From positions 1,426,001 through 1,490,000 of the forward strand of contig JAPQWV010000127.1 in NCBI GenBank assembly GCA_027422505.1: 64,000 nucleotides of DNA, written 5' to 3'. This DNA is from Craterostigma plantagineum (taxonomy: Eukaryota; Streptophyta; Magnoliopsida; Lamiales; Linderniaceae). The position numbers and the translations under genes were made by a program. The notes under the pieces are model-generated. The model searched no databases and had not been told where the DNA came from. It saw only the letters and a list, made by a program, of their open reading frames with translations. Positions within the stretch are counted from its first letter, which is position 1; each line of letters starts with the position of its first letter. Positions 37,522-50,636 of this stretch are shown here, one piece after another.

Positions 37522-39193
37522 TCAAAGCAGTCGTAGCTTCCCAGTTATTGAATCCACCGCAGATTTATTTCCTGTTCATTTCAGCATGGAGAGATTTTTA
37601 GTCCATACAGCCAAATGATTCTTGAATATAAAGAAAGAATTTCGAGACTATTTGATATATCTTGTGATTAATAAATAAATAGATCATCGCTTGCTTGTCG
37701 AGCATGAATACAGAGATGGCTAAAATGGTTAACCTGGGCCGATGGCAAGAACAGTTCTTGAGCCAGCCAAGACCTGCATTAACACCGAATTAAAGAGAGA
37801 TAAAAAAAAAAAAAAAAAAAAAAAAAACGAGAAGCGAATAATGAAAATAAGATCCAAGGAAGCGATTGTCTGATAATTAACTACCTGCGTACGTCCAGCA
37901 TCAGCGACAGTATAAGTTGGAAGGCCGATACTCTCGGCTGCATCCTTCAGCTTATTCCTAATATAAATTATTCAAATTTCTGATGCAATTGCTGAAAAAC
38001 GAGTATTCACAACAAAGTCACCTTCTTACATTTCTTGTTGGTTCTTGCACGTAACGACTGTCTTGGCTTGTCCACAAAGCTCCCATTGCCTCAAAAGAGA
38101 ACGATGGCTGCCATTTGAGCAGATGCGACGAATGCAGTAAGAAGATGTTTTTATGCTTAAGCAGAAACAGAATGGGATCAAATTAGACCTTTGCATTAGT
38201 TCTGAATACAAGCCAGTGGCAGCATCTGCATTGTAAGAAACTTGTCAGATCGCTTAACTACGACGAACCTAATTACTTCGTATAAACAAAGCCTAAATGT
38301 AATAACAACATTCAAATAGGATTCGACATACGGGCACATTGAGATGCGATTTTTCCAGTTCCCATCTTCAAGTCTTGCCTCACCACTAACACCTGCTAGT
38401 AAAAGTTCAGCAGCCCATCTTTAATAATAAACTTAAAAGATTGCAAGATAAAAGTTAAGCAAGAAAAGTTGCGAGCTTTGAGCAGCAGTAAGCTTCAATC
38501 ATTCAATCCCACTGTTTATTTTCAACTTGATCTCCCAATTCTTATCTTTAAAGAGTATATAACAGTTAAAATGGGTGGAAATTACTACACATGCAATGGC
38601 ATATACAGAAAATCATCCAACGATATATCCCAACAGCACTAATCAATATTAATCATGTTTTCAGGGAAATAGCAACAGTAAGTTTCAGGGGATCATACCC
38701 ATCGTGAGAATGGATTTCTAAGAGAAAATTAAGTAGATTTCACTGACCAATTTCAGCTCCTCCTCAGAGTTTGAGGACAAATGCCTTTGAGTTTTGTCAG
38801 GTGACGGACCACCAAGTTTCTTTCCGCTCGATGGATTGTTCTTACTACTAAGCTTAGTCAAGTCCAAGAAAAACCCAAATATGAAGCCAATGATAAAGCC
38901 AGGTAAGAAATTCTCCGGCTTGAAACTCACGCCTAACCATTCTTTTTCCTGCTTCTGCACCAGTTTACAACCATAATCAGCATCGCTGTTTCTCGTTCCT
39001 TTTGGCCTCAAGCTAAACTACTCCAAAAAGGAAAGCAAGTGGAAGCAAATAAATTCAGAAAAGTTACCTTTTTTGAGGCCGGAGAAGGTCTTTTGAAAGA
39101 ACCCGTCATCGAAATAGTGAAACTGCTAACGTTTCGCAGATGTAATGGCTGACTGGACTGGTGCCAGTGCCATTGCTGGGGAAGGAATTTCAT
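37522..39193 (-). CDS. Peptidyl-tRNA hydrolase 2 (PTH2) with N-terminal membrane anchor
   Basis: Eight exons, all in frame: 39068-39193, 38748-39017, 38332-38392, 38189-38225, 38030-38107, 37885-37957, 37734-37773, 37522-37571, giving 244 residues. PTH2 frees peptides stuck on tRNA after abortive translation. The catalytic domain is complete: VLVVRQDLKMGTGKIASQCAHAA, RQWELCGQAKTVVTCKNQQE, LPTYTVADAGRTQV and AGSRTVLAIGPG, closing with VDSITGKLRLL. Before it, residues about 60-80 (FLPGFIIGFIFGFFLDLT) form a transmembrane helix, as in mitochondrial outer-membrane PTRH2. The extreme N-terminus (MKFLPQQWHWHQ) is unusual and a downstream Met may be the real start. If the last exon is skipped, translation stops one codon after GPG. 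Site II-like motifs lie upstream at 39265-39335. Confidence 0.85.
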
Positions 39194-39667
39194 GAAGATA
39201 ATTTCGCAAGATGCAGGTCCAATACGGTGTCGTTTCGACGGTAACCCAAAACAGTGCCTTCGCTTGGGCCATAGCCCAAAGTAGTGAATATGCTTATATA
39301 TTGGGCCTTAGCCCAAAATAGTTACTGGGCCATATGTTCTTTGATCTAACTACTCACAATTACCGTTCCAAATCCACACAGACTACAAAGTCAACAAACT
39401 TAGCCCAGTGAATTCGAACATAATTTGATTTTCACCTCCATATGTTGATATCATACGCTTGATCACTCGACTCATTTCTTGAGTTGAAACTCGTTAAAAA
39501 GTTTCTCTCTTTAATCCAAACTTTCGGTTAAAATGGTCATTCAACATGGGTAAATATTAAAAAACATACAGCATTTCATCACTTTATTGAAATATACACA
39601 CGGTTAGCATCCAAAGACGAAAAAATGAAAACAAGAAATACTCTGATCAAAACTACAAAGAATGTAA
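39194..39667. promoter_or_regulatory. PTH2 promoter and GT47 3' flank
   Basis: Four GGGCC/AGCCCA motifs (about 39267, 39300, 39311 and 39328) alternate within 70 bp upstream of the PTH2 start, typical of site II-driven housekeeping promoters. The right half is AT-rich 3' flank. Confidence 0.45.
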
Positions 39668-42121
39668 TCACGAAAACACTCTATTGTACCAAACGGAATG
39701 AAGCACCATATGGAAAACATCAAACTCCATCGGCCCACCGAAATGCCAAACAAAATGCAGCCTCGCCTTCTCCACGCCCGCAAACATCGCCCGATACCTC
39801 TCCTCGGGAATCGAATCGAGCACCTCCTTCAGCTTCGGTACGTCCCCCTCCCTAACGAAAACCGCAAACGCCTCCCAATTCAGAACCTCGAAGAACGGAG
39901 GGGCAAAATCGTCCGATAAAATCACGGGCACGCATCCGTAGAGTATGGCCTCGACCACCCTCGGGCTGTTCACTTCGTATCCCCTCGGGCATATGCAGTA
40001 CCTGCTGTTCTTCATGTGCCATTGGTAGCTTCTGCCGCCCTTCTTCATCCGCCCGAAGATCTTCATGGAACGATCTTTGTATTCGTTCGCCGTCCAGTGC
40101 TTGAGGAGTACTGGGCGGACGTGCCCGTGCATCTGCCCGGCGAAGAAGGCGAGGATCTTGCGTTTCGAAGGCGGGCTTCCTCCGACGGTTTTCATAGGGT
40201 TTTCGGGATTGCGTACGTAGGTCTCGGGCAGGGAGGCGTCCCTGCCCGGGCGGAACCCTTCTTTTAAGTCCGCATTGCACATGGCTCGTATTGCGTTCGC
40301 CATGAGATGCCGCGTCTCGAACGGAGCCTGAAATATATAAGAGTTCGCTTTTCATTGCGTAAGGACAGCATTGTTAAGATTGCGTTTTCCATGCAGAATT
40401 CGGGTCTGGAAGGCGCGACGGAAAATTAAGTTAGCGCATCGAACAATGATAATTTGTGCTTGGATTGGACCGTTGTACTCTCACACCTTTTTCTTTTCAT
40501 TTTCCCGAGGGTACGTTTGATTTAGGCTCCGTTTGGTGCGCGGAATTCGCCGCTGAAAAGAAAAGGAAATCGCAATGGTACTAGCGACACGAAGCGGAAC
40601 GTACGATGGTTCGTTGCTGCCTACCTCTGGACTTTTCCTTTTCCTTTCCGCATCGAATTTCGCATACTAAATGCACCTTAGTAATTCAATGCGGAAATGA
40701 AAACAAAAAGCGTATGGTATTCATCGAACCGTTGTACGTTACGCTTCGCATGTCGTACGGTACATTTTTTTCCTTTTCTTTTCCGCATCAAATTGAACAA
40801 CCACTTCACCTAGAAGCTTAAGCTTGAACAGAGTGTATCACATCATAAAATCTATACTATTTCCAACACGCTCGTCAAATCGCTTAACTTTTCGAGACAT
40901 ACCCAATCATGGCAGGCGACAAGGAAATGATCCGAGCCGTCGGTCCTATTCCAAAAAGCGTACCTCGACTTGATTCCTCGGACGTAATCCTTTAAAAACC
41001 GATTTATGTCGTCGAAGCTGTGTGAGTCCTTCACATATACATAATCCACCAATAGCTGAGAGCTGAAAGGAAGGTAAAAAAGGTGAGCTTTTTCAGGCTT
41101 TCGAGTGAGAAATCGGTTGCTCGATTCCATTTGCTTCATGAACCATCCTTCCGAGGCGTATATGCCCCTGAGCCTCGGGTTATGAAAAACGGGCCTTTTC
41201 CCGTCCCTATATACGTAAACCTTGAGCTTCTTCTCCATCAGTTCGTAGCTCCTGCGCTTTTTTTTTTTTTTTTTTTCCGTTAGCGTTTCGCCTCATCCAA
41301 AATAATTAGTCCATCAGTCAGAACTTAGTACTACCTTAAGAATCTTGTAAGATTACGATAGATGGGAGCGTACAAGCCGCGATTTTTCGGTTTCGCGCCT
41401 TCGTATTCGATCGCAAATCTCGCGTCTTTTAGCTCTTGATCAGCAGTTGTCGGCCAAAGAGGGCTCTGCAATAAACACGTACAACACTTCGGCAAGAAGC
41501 ATATAAGATCATTTATAATTTCGCGAGCGTAAAAGAAAAAGATCTCTCCCACCTTCGAGTTTGAGGAGGATTGACTCTCACGCAGCATATCGTTCATCTC
41601 CGACAGTGAAACGACCCGAGATTCGCCGGCGTTCGCTCGATCCACAGCACTGACACTGTCGTCATTCGTGGGCTTCTTCGCTACCGAGGAACTATCGCTA
41701 GTCGAATTCGACGATTCTCTCATCACGCTAAGCAAAGGCGAAACTGCAGGGGCTAAAGGACTTAGATCAGCAACTGTTGTATTTCCCTCGAATGCAATAA
41801 TTTCATCCGCGTCGACGGGTCTAAATGGATCTCGAGGGCTCGGGGCGATGTAATAAGGAGAGATGGGGCTGATCATAGGATCAGCTTTGGGGCTAACAAC
41901 TTCTGTGCTTCGATACTCCAGGCGAAGTTTTTCGACGGGCGGAGATTGAGTGGAGTTGGCGTAGGATTTTGCGTAGGGTAGCAGCGAAAGCACGCTGTTT
42001 CTATACGGTAGTTCGATATACTGAATCGCAAGAATCGAAGAGAGGACTACTAATGCTACAAGCCAAATTCCGCCGTTCTTTGATTTTATTTGGGGGAAAG
42101 GCGAGGAAATTCACAGGCCAT
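39668..42121 (-). CDS. Exostosin-family glycosyltransferase (GT47)
   Basis: Four exons: 41553-42121, 41335-41465, 40913-41251, 39668-40327; about 566 residues. It is a Golgi type II membrane protein: a short cytosolic start (MACEFPRL), a signal anchor (IWLVALVVLSSILAIQYI), a long Ser/Pro-rich stem, then the GT47 domain with YELMEKKLKVYVYRDG, GIYASEGWFMKQME, ARKAHLFYLPFSS-type motif (KPEKAHLFYLPFSS), HDWAPFETR, KRKILAFFAGQMHG and SRYCICPRGYEVNSPRVVEAI. GT47 enzymes build plant cell-wall polysaccharides; the acceptor for this clade (At4g32790-like) is not known. The conserved anchor only joins the ATG at 42121 if one more C is present in the C5 run near 42095, so one homopolymer error is likely. 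The rest is intact. Confidence 0.82.
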
Positions 42122-43121
42122 TACTGCAAATTTCAAGGTGAGTTCATTCGAAGGAGAGCCCTGCCAAGATTTGTAGTGAAGTTATTTGATCAGTAAATCA
42201 TACAGCAGAGTATTACATACTTGGGAAAATCTCTTACCAGCAGACATATGTTAGAGAAGATACAAAAGTTAAAGGGGTCGTGCAAGAACAATAAACAATC
42301 AACCCTCTCAGATTAAACACAACCATAAGCTTTCGTAGAAGCTCAAACGTGAAAGAACGTACATACGTATGTCAAGGCACAGAAAACGCAGCACACAAGA
42401 TGAAATAAACGTGAAAAAAAGCACAGATATTTTTTGCTCAAAAAATTGATTTTTTTTTTTAAAGAACAGACAGGAGGTTACTGAAGAGCCATCATATGAG
42501 GAGCCCATCGTAGGATTGAGAACTTACGGTTTGTCAGGATTCGAAAATGAAACAGAAATAAGAGAGAACGAAGACAAACGGAGCTTATTATTATTCGTGT
42601 ACTTACTTATCAATCATGCAGTGGTTGCAACGTTGGCACCTTTTTTCTGGTAGCTTTACAAGTGTAATAAAAACCCTCGTGGGCATTCACAGGTTTGACC
42701 TCGTCATTGGCTTCTTGGCTTTTCCTTCAGTTTTCCTCGGAAATATGAAATTATTGTTTTAGTATAAAATATATATAGATACATAGATATATACGTGAAT
42801 GTGGATTTGCGATTTGCCATTGATAATCCCCCACACATTTAGCGTAAACGTAATAGCACACTCTTTAATTGGCTCGCATATTCTTAACGCGTACACTAAC
42901 GAATTAAATGGAACTTGTCTCGACTCCAAAGGATTTCGATTTACAAATTTTGCATTTATTTATGGTGGTCAAAGATATGTAACCCCATCAAAGAATTTTA
43001 ATTTTTTTTTTTTTCATTCAGACATCCCATGATGACTTGGAAAAAACTGAGTTCAAAAAATCAAGTAATGAAGCAGAAGGAAGCCATATGCTACAAGATT
43101 TTACAAGAAGGTGCCGACGAC
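42122..43121. promoter_or_regulatory. GT47 leader/promoter and MYB3R 3' flank
   Basis: A possible GT47 leader intron lies between about 42140 and 42230 on the minus strand. Beyond 42700 is AT-rich DNA with a T run near 43000. No gene recognised. Confidence 0.35.
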
Positions 43122-46100
43122 TTAAGTGCTCGGCGAGCTTTTGCTTGGAGAGTCACATTCGCTGAAGTCAAGAGTGCGTCTCTCAATCTTCTGCAGTAAT
43201 ATCAGTTAAAGAGAAGAAAACACAAAGCTTGGTTAAAAACAGTGTGAGGTTATTGAGTTTGCTCTTCCAAATAATAAAATGGACTAAGAAAATATATATA
43301 CAGCAAATCTCGACGACGAAGCATCGACTTCTTCTGCGAGTTCCGATCCTTTCATTATCGTTTCCATGGCGCCGACGCTCGGCGCATCGCTTGGGCTGAG
43401 TAAGTAGCGTCCAATGTCCTGCAAATTAAGAAGTAAGAACGAAAACTTTCGAAACGCGAAAGACGTGACTGTGGTTTGTGTATGCGTTTGATCGCCTTTC
43501 ACCTCGATTGATATGTCCGTATCGACGACTTGGTCACGAGGAAGGAATCTGCTCCAAGACCATGGAGATTCGAATTCTGAAGGATATGTGCTGAGACACA
43601 GAGTTAACAGCAATCATCACTCTAGAAAAAAGTAAACACAGAAAAAAAAATATAGAGATACTGAGGACGATATAGCAATACAAAAGCTGTCTTCTTACGT
43701 TTCGTTTTTGTTTTCGGAAGCTACGCCCTCAGAATTCTCGGGTTTTTTTCTCGAAGGAGTCGAAAGTTGAAGAGGAGAACAGACTATGGAAAGGCTTGGT
43801 GCTGCTACTTCAGAGTTAGATACAGCAGCAGCAGCTTCCATTCTTTTAGCAAAGCTATTCCCAAGAGCCTTAGCAGCTAGCTTAGAAGATCTTTTGGCCT
43901 TGATTACCAAATTATCAGGAGAGAAAGAAAGTGGGCCCTCGGTATCGTTTCTAGCGAGGATTGCAGCAGGTGCATTTGTTTCCTATCGTGACCGAATAAA
44001 GTCATTCAATCAAATCAAATTATAGATACAAAAAAGGAGCTAGTTGCATGAACTGTTAAAGGAAACGAAACGTTACCTCCGCTTTCACGTTTTCGTTCGT
44101 CGACTTCGTATCAGCAGAAGGCACTTCGAGGTTCTCCTTGTTGCATGGATATGTCAGTTCATCATGAATAACTTCTAACCGGGAAAATCCACTCGCCAGG
44201 CTAGAAGAAAATGATTCTTGCCTAAGAGCAGAATCGAGCTTCTTCTCATCCCTCTTCTCTGATAACGGGGATGGCAAATCTCGGTTCCTTTTCCTCAGAA
44301 TAGGTGTTCCTGGATAGGTTTTACACGCACTTTTTAGGACAACATCGGTCGACCTATCATCGCCAGGCGGCGAATCCCAAAGTTTGATAGGAGTCATAGA
44401 ATGACTCATTAGTTGCCTGATGCCAAGTGGACTAAAATCTTGATGCATTTCACCTTCAGATTGTAACAGATCACAGCAAAAGAATGGCGTGTCCATGCTT
44501 CGAGAACAGGGCGACTCATACAGTAAGGACCCCAATTCCTTATGTTCGTCCTCCTCAACTGTATCTATGTCCTTCTTCAAAGCAGAAAAACACTGAAAAT
44601 CAGTAGCCATAACTACCTTCGGTGGCAATTTTATTCCATGAGCGTCGCTTCCACGCGGATGATATTCAGACTCCTCTGTACAGATAATGCCATCAGCATG
44701 TGTATTCATGTTTAAACCCTGTACAATTTCATCAGCTTGAGTAGATGAATTGTCCTGAAAATGGGAAGGCATGTAATATTGAGATGCAAAATTTCCATAG
44801 CCAGGGAGCTGAAGCTCGGAAGAGCCTTGAACTAATGTGCCTGAATGTCCACCGTCATCGCTTATCGCATTTGCAGATGGTAAGTATACACCATGGTCAT
44901 CTATCATCTGAGCATTTGAATTAGTTAATTGATCATGAGTATCATCTACTTGGTTACCGTCGAGGCCCTCTGAATATTCCATGAAAAGTCCACCCAGATC
45001 AAGAGAAGACATGTCAGGTAGATCAGATGGATCGATAGACCAATCTATATCATCTGCAAAGATCCAATCCTGAGAAATATCATGTTCGGAAAATCTCTCA
45101 TCAAGTTCAAGTGGAACCTCTGCTTTCGAAAATTCAACATCTTGGGACACGGGTTGATATACATCAGAACATGGAAGTGCAGTTGATTCTTCTTCTTTTC
45201 CGCAGCCTATTCGAGGATGCACACCTGCGCTGCATTCAGAAACAACTTCCTCCCCTTCTATCCTAGCTTTTACAGCGGTATCATCTTGACTATTTTGCTG
45301 AGCCTTTGAAGAGGAAGATGCCGTTGAGTGCTTCTGTCCGGTAAGCGGCAGGCCTTGAAAATGTGGAAGTAAGCCTAAAGTCAAATACATGGACACTTTC
45401 TTCTTGACTGAGCTGTTCCAGTGATTTTTTATCGCATTGTCCGTTCTGATGGCGCACGTGTGGGAAATGGAAAGTAATCAAGATGATGGTAGCTAGGAGA
45501 TATTTTCATTTTATGCAATGATGTGTGTTCCAAGAAGGTGAAAGAAATGATATTCACCTCCCAGGGAAGACTTTTGCTAATTCAGCCCACTTGTTTCCAT
45601 GGATCTGATGAGCCTGAATCAACGCCAGCTCCTCTTCTTGCGTCCAAGCTTCTCTGTTTATGTTGGGCTTAAGATGATTGTGCCACCTTAAAAAATAGAT
45701 GGGACTAGGTGAAATACATGATGTGAAGCAGAAAGAAAAGGGCTCCTCTATATTTGCACATTGTAATTAGAAAAGAACATATGAACACGGAAGATTCATA
45801 TGTTGCACAGTCGTAACTCGTAGCTCAAAAGAAAAGCCTGCAGCCTAACCTTTCACGACATTGCTTTCCAATACGTCCAGGAAGCTCTCGAGCAATGGTA
45901 GACCACTTTTTTGCCCCATATCTAGCGACCAGTTCAGTTATTTTTTCATCCTCCTAATCACATAACGAGGTAATCATAACTTTAGAAAAATATAGACGTG
46001 TAACCGAACTCTAATATAGGATATTTGATGGTAATAAGCAAGAGAATGGCTAAACCTCTTTCGACCATGGACCTTTCACAAGTTCTGGGTTGATAACTTT

Positions 46101-46841
46101 CTGCCACCTATGTAAGCACTGAACATCTGTTCGATCTTTAAAACACTCAGCTGCATATAGATACCAATGAAGGATTTAACACACTCAGGTGACACATATA
46201 CCAAATGTATAAAGGGCTTAATTTTAAGTTCCTTACCTATCTTTTTCCAGCTTTTCCCATTGTAACGCTGAACAGCCGTTCTTAATACCTCATCCTGAAA
46301 GTAACATAAGCAGCATCAGATTAGACAGAGAAACCTTTCCCGTCTGATTTTCCTTGATAATTAAATTCTGACTGTGGAACCAATGCAGAAAAAAGAAAAG
46401 CAACGTAAACTGCATAAAAGATTCCGAATGACCTCTTCTGGAGTCCACTGTCCCTTGGTGGAACGCCTTGTCGGGCCACTCCTCCTAATACAAAATGTCA
46501 AATCCAAACTTCATATGACTTAAGATATTCAGCTTTTTTGGTGTGTGCTTAATGATATCTTTGATAAAAGAAGACACAGAATTGTCTAATAGAATTTCAT
46601 AAGACTTATAGATGCAATGATTACGCCAAGATTGCATTTTAATTTTTTATAGCTATGAAGGCCCCAAGCAATTCAATCAAACAAGATCTTCAGTACACTC
46701 TAGGAACATCCATAAACATAAATCTTGTAAAAGGAAAAACAAAAATTGCTTATAAAATTGTTACCCGGGTAAAGATTTAGATCTCTGAAGATCATTTTTC
46801 GCACACTCTGAAGAATTGCTGCTTGTCCCCTCGCCTTCCAT
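43122..46841 (-). CDS. Three-repeat MYB transcription factor (MYB3R)
   Basis: Eleven exons, all in frame: 46765-46841, 46433-46484, 46237-46294, 46056-46150, 45850-45953, 45558-45686, 44077-45445, 43699-43982, 43503-43590, 43302-43418, 43122-43190; about 810 residues. Exons 2-7 encode R1 (KGQWTPEEDEVL to LHRW), R2 (KGPWSKEEDEKI to RERWHNHL) and R3 (REAWTQEEELAL to AIKNHWNSS), each with the regularly spaced Trp residues (first replaced by none). Plant MYB3Rs bind the MSA element of G2/M genes (cyclin B and others) and act as activators or repressors. The long acidic middle and the conserved C-terminal blocks (TPILRKRNRDLPSPL, FESPWSW, GRYLLSPSDAPS, RRTLDFSECDSPSK) resemble the MYB3R1/MYB3R4 group, whose C-terminus is CDK-phosphorylated and inhibitory. 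Frame is intact over 2.4 kb. Confidence 0.9.
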
Positions 46842-48103
46842 TTTGCTTATAAAACGGGTGAATTGGCACACGCACACTTCAGACACAATAGCAACTTCTT
46901 CAATTTAGTTTCCTCCAATTCATCGCATACCAAACAGCAAGGCAGGTGATACATCAACCCAGGATGGATTCTGTATCTAGGGAAGTGAATACAACGTAGC
47001 AAAAATACAATAAATTATGTCGAATATGGGTTTCATTTCAATTCCCCACCCAAGACAATCGAACAGTAAACCAGGGTGAAGGAACCCAAGAACCAAGAAT
47101 ATCCCCAACTACCCAAACCAGAACCCAAGAACCAAGAATATCCGCAACAATCCAAATTAGAACAAAAGAAACCACATGGATGAAAAAAAGAAAAACTTTA
47201 AAGTACTCGCCAAACGTTCCAGAAGTTCAAGCCGCAGAAACCGAGGTTGCCAATTGAGTCAACGCACGTATGTAGTTTCTTGCGCTTGCCCTTCGAGAAA
47301 CGATCTTATTCGATCTGAAAGCGTCCAATTGGATTGAAAATCAGTGACAATCGCTACTGTGTGTTGGTGTTCTTCGTTTATGAGGAATAGAATGGAAAAT
47401 GAATAAAACGGTCGGCAAAATTCAAAATAAAAAGCCGAAGGGTGGAGAATATAAGAGGGTTCCAAATGTGTACGTACCCCTTGGACGGTCAAGATCGTAC
47501 CACGTGTCACGATGGACGGCTGTAATTCAGGCCTTTATGGTGCCAACGGCACTCAAATTCATAAATTGCTTGTTAATCTCAACCTGAACTGAAGAATGGG
47601 GCAACTTAAATATCATGTTTTTCCAATAATAGTGTTGTGATTTTTCAGATTTTACTCCAAAAGTAAACCCTCTGACCAGGTAATACTATATCTTGATACT
47701 GAAATTCAAAGTAAAAATCATGCCTTTTTATTAATTTTAGCCATAATGTAAAGATTTTTTTCTACTCACTAGTATAACAATGACCGAGAACCACTGCCTT
47801 CTAAAACAAAGAAAATCTGCTTGGTAGACCAAAATTAATGTCCCTTTTCTGGGCAGCCATCATTCATGTTTTTTTCACTGATAGAGTAGAGATCATCTTC
47901 ATCGCCTCAGCTGAAGTTCGGTTCTTCTTAGGAGCTTACGGTGTCTTGGAATATAGATTGTTTACAATTTTCAATCTAAAGGGGCTTATGGTTCATAGAA
48001 TCGAATGGAAACATCGAAGAGATCGAAAACAACCCAATCAGTCAAACAAGAATGCTAGAAATCTAACCATGATCTATTTTTTTTTCTTCATGCCATCTCG
48101 AGT
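46842..48103. promoter_or_regulatory. MYB3R leader and promoter; 3' flank of Mpv17 gene
   Basis: The 46842-47250 part is probably the MYB3R 5' UTR, perhaps with an intron. A near-perfect tandem duplication of about 45 bp (unit contains GAACCCAAGAACCAAG) lies at 47075-47160. No MSA core (AACGG in context) was firmly identified upstream. No other gene. Confidence 0.4.
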
Positions 48104-49579
48104 TTAGCCATGAATGTAACTGAAGATCATACAGAAGCAATTAGCAGAAACACTACTTGCCTTGTTCTCCCCTTCCTTTAGAGGGGAAAACGTTCTGAAC
48201 CATTGCTTCCAAGGAGCGTCTTGCTGTTGCTCGATCCACGAAAGAAAGCAACTATCGAGTAGACAGAAGAAGTTGACGTAAAGGAGCTGATACCTCACAG
48301 GGATAAACCTGAAATTAGCCACCTGAACGATAGGCCATATGCCTCCTTCCAATATCAGAGCGGGGAGAAAATCTCTCTTGACGTCTTCCTTAACCTGGGC
48401 AGAGCTTTTGCCAGCTGAAAATCCCATGTAGGTGAAGAAAACGAACAAATCGAAGGGGCCAAAGATTACGCCGTCGAGTGCTACTTTCGAAGCAACGAAT
48501 TTAAAGGAGTTCGGCTGATACTTGAACCTGAATTTGATGATTCGGTCAAGTCCCTCATACCTGCATCATGATACAAACAACAATCAAGAATTTGGAGTAA
48601 GCAGGCTTACTAAATTCATATCATGCAATTTTATTTAAAACAAGGAAGTCAAGATAAAAATTGAAACAGATGAAACGTCTGAAGGCGAATTCTGGATCCA
48701 AGAAAAATCCGTACTCATTGAACAAGAGACTATACTGCCCAATGCCTACATTAATCAATTGCAGTATATATCTGTGTTTCAGCCAGAGCAAAGAAAGATG
48801 TTTATGACTTTCTGCTGAGTGCTGAATGTCGCCTTGCTTTACTATTTATCCAGAAAACCACCATTTTTTCTGAGTTGTAAAAGACAGGACGCATCATTGG
48901 ACATTCATGTCCTTATAATATAATACATTGAAGGTTAGAAGCAACTCGATGATGCAAACAACCACACCACAACTTGGTCGAAAATGCCCGGGTATTCCAT
49001 CCCATCTATAAAAGTAATAAACAACGCATCGAAAAGGAATACAATTCGTAACTTCTGCTCATATGGAGAAGAACTAACCAGAAGTGGCCAACGGGACCAA
49101 CAAATCCAAGCCCAAACAAGGTCGTGGAAGCAACTCGTCTCCAATTGATTTTTAGGTCTTCGACTTCATCCTTCCGAAGGAGAGAAAGATAAATCTTTAA
49201 CCGCAAGCAAAAATTGCTAATCAAACATATCCACAGCAACTAATTTTGATAGGAAGAATGAAAAAAGATAGCAACAATTCAACACTACAACACTTCAATG
49301 TTCACCGAACTTCACTGCAATCCAATGCAAAGAAATAGAAATCGAAGAAGCATCACGACAAGATCAAGAAACATAAAGAATTTCTAGACGAGAAAATTCA
49401 ACAATAACACTCACCGATTCGCCGACGATTGCTCGAAGCTGCCGTCGCCTCGCAGCGGCTTGAGTTACAGCTTGAGCAGCAATATCACCACATCCCCAAA
49501 TGATCCCCGAACTAACTACCTGAGTCTTTAGCGGGTGCGTTGCTAAACAGTTTTGGTACCATCTCCATATCTTCAACAT
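48104..49579 (-). CDS. Mpv17/PMP22-family integral membrane protein
   Basis: Three exons: 49415-49579, 49079-49170 and 48104-48560, all in frame; about 237 residues. The start was set at MLKIWRWYQNCLATHP, the usual family N-terminus; an upstream in-frame ATG exists at 49612. Four hydrophobic segments are visible, with the signature region GPVGHFWYEGLDR, PFDLFVFFTYMGFSAG, DFLPALILEGGIWPIVQVANFRFIPVRYQLLYVN and DSCFLSW. The family sits in peroxisomal or mitochondrial inner membranes and is thought to form small channels that respond to stress. Subcellular location of this clade is not certain. The upstream 49860-49885 region carries CGGCCCAAA and TTGGGCTAC motifs. Confidence 0.85.
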
Positions 49580-50636
49580 TATCATCAAGAATCGAGATTC
49601 AACACATAACACAGTGTCCCCGCGTTTCCCTCTCCTCTTTCAACTCTATTTCTCCTTTTTTCCTTTTTCAAGAGAAAAACAGATTATGGAAATATCAGCA
49701 GTGTTCGATTTTGGGGCGAGCTGGTTTTGTTTTAGATGGTCACTGCAAATGAGCTGATCATATTTTCAACAATTATTTTTAATTTATAAAATACTTTTTG
49801 AAATTATTTATCAGTTACAGAGAAGATAAATTATTCCAACTTTTTAGAGCCCATATCGGCCCAAATTCCTTTTCTTGGGCTACATAATTTCATTTCAAAT
49901 TCTCCGAACAATGATAGCCTTATCTATCCCTGTATTTCGATAATATATATCGACATATAAATATGTGGACGATATTTTAGCAAAGATTTATGTTTTTTTT
50001 TTTTTTATAATGCGGCCGCAGTACCGCCTACCGGCACTTGCATGAGCTCAGCAGCTAAGCTTCACAGCGAAATCAGGTTATCTTTTAGCAATATTGCAAG
50101 TGTTCTCTAGCTTTCTGTATTGGTAATCGTCGGGTTCGATTAATGTAGCGTGGAGATGGTTACTGTTAATATTCATTTTTAGGATGATTGCTGTTTAAAA
50201 TGGTAACTGTTAGATGATCCTAGCTGAAATTTGCCCTTTATTTGTTTAATCTCTTGGGAGATTTTTTTGATTGACTGCTTTCATGAGAGGATCCTCGAGT
50301 TTTGCGTTAAAATGGGGTAGAGTATCGCGTTAAAATGGTTTTATCCTGTGTTCAATACGAAAATCGACAGGTATAACTCTGATTGAATGAGAATTGGGGC
50401 TAAGAATCAGTAAGTGGTATTCACTATGTTACTTTAAATTTGATTTGTCTTGCTCGTGGGTATTTTGAAGGTTGATGGTTGAAAATTAGAACAAAGACGT
50501 GTTAGATCAGCTCGTCGGCATTGCTTGCAGGTTTGAATTTCCCCAAGCGATTGAAGAGGGCCTTGTTTGATGCTGTTCAGTTCATTGATAAGTTGCAGGA
50601 AATTTTGAAATTACGTAAAATATCCTAAGGAAAAAA
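49580..50636. promoter_or_regulatory. Divergent promoter region between Mpv17 and PPR genes
   Basis: Holds GCCCAT/GGCCCA/TGGGCT motifs at about 49848-49885 near the Mpv17 gene. On the right is pyrimidine-poor leader sequence for the PPR gene; additional 5' exons of that gene could lie here (AG acceptors near 50530 and 50600). No other gene. Confidence 0.4.
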
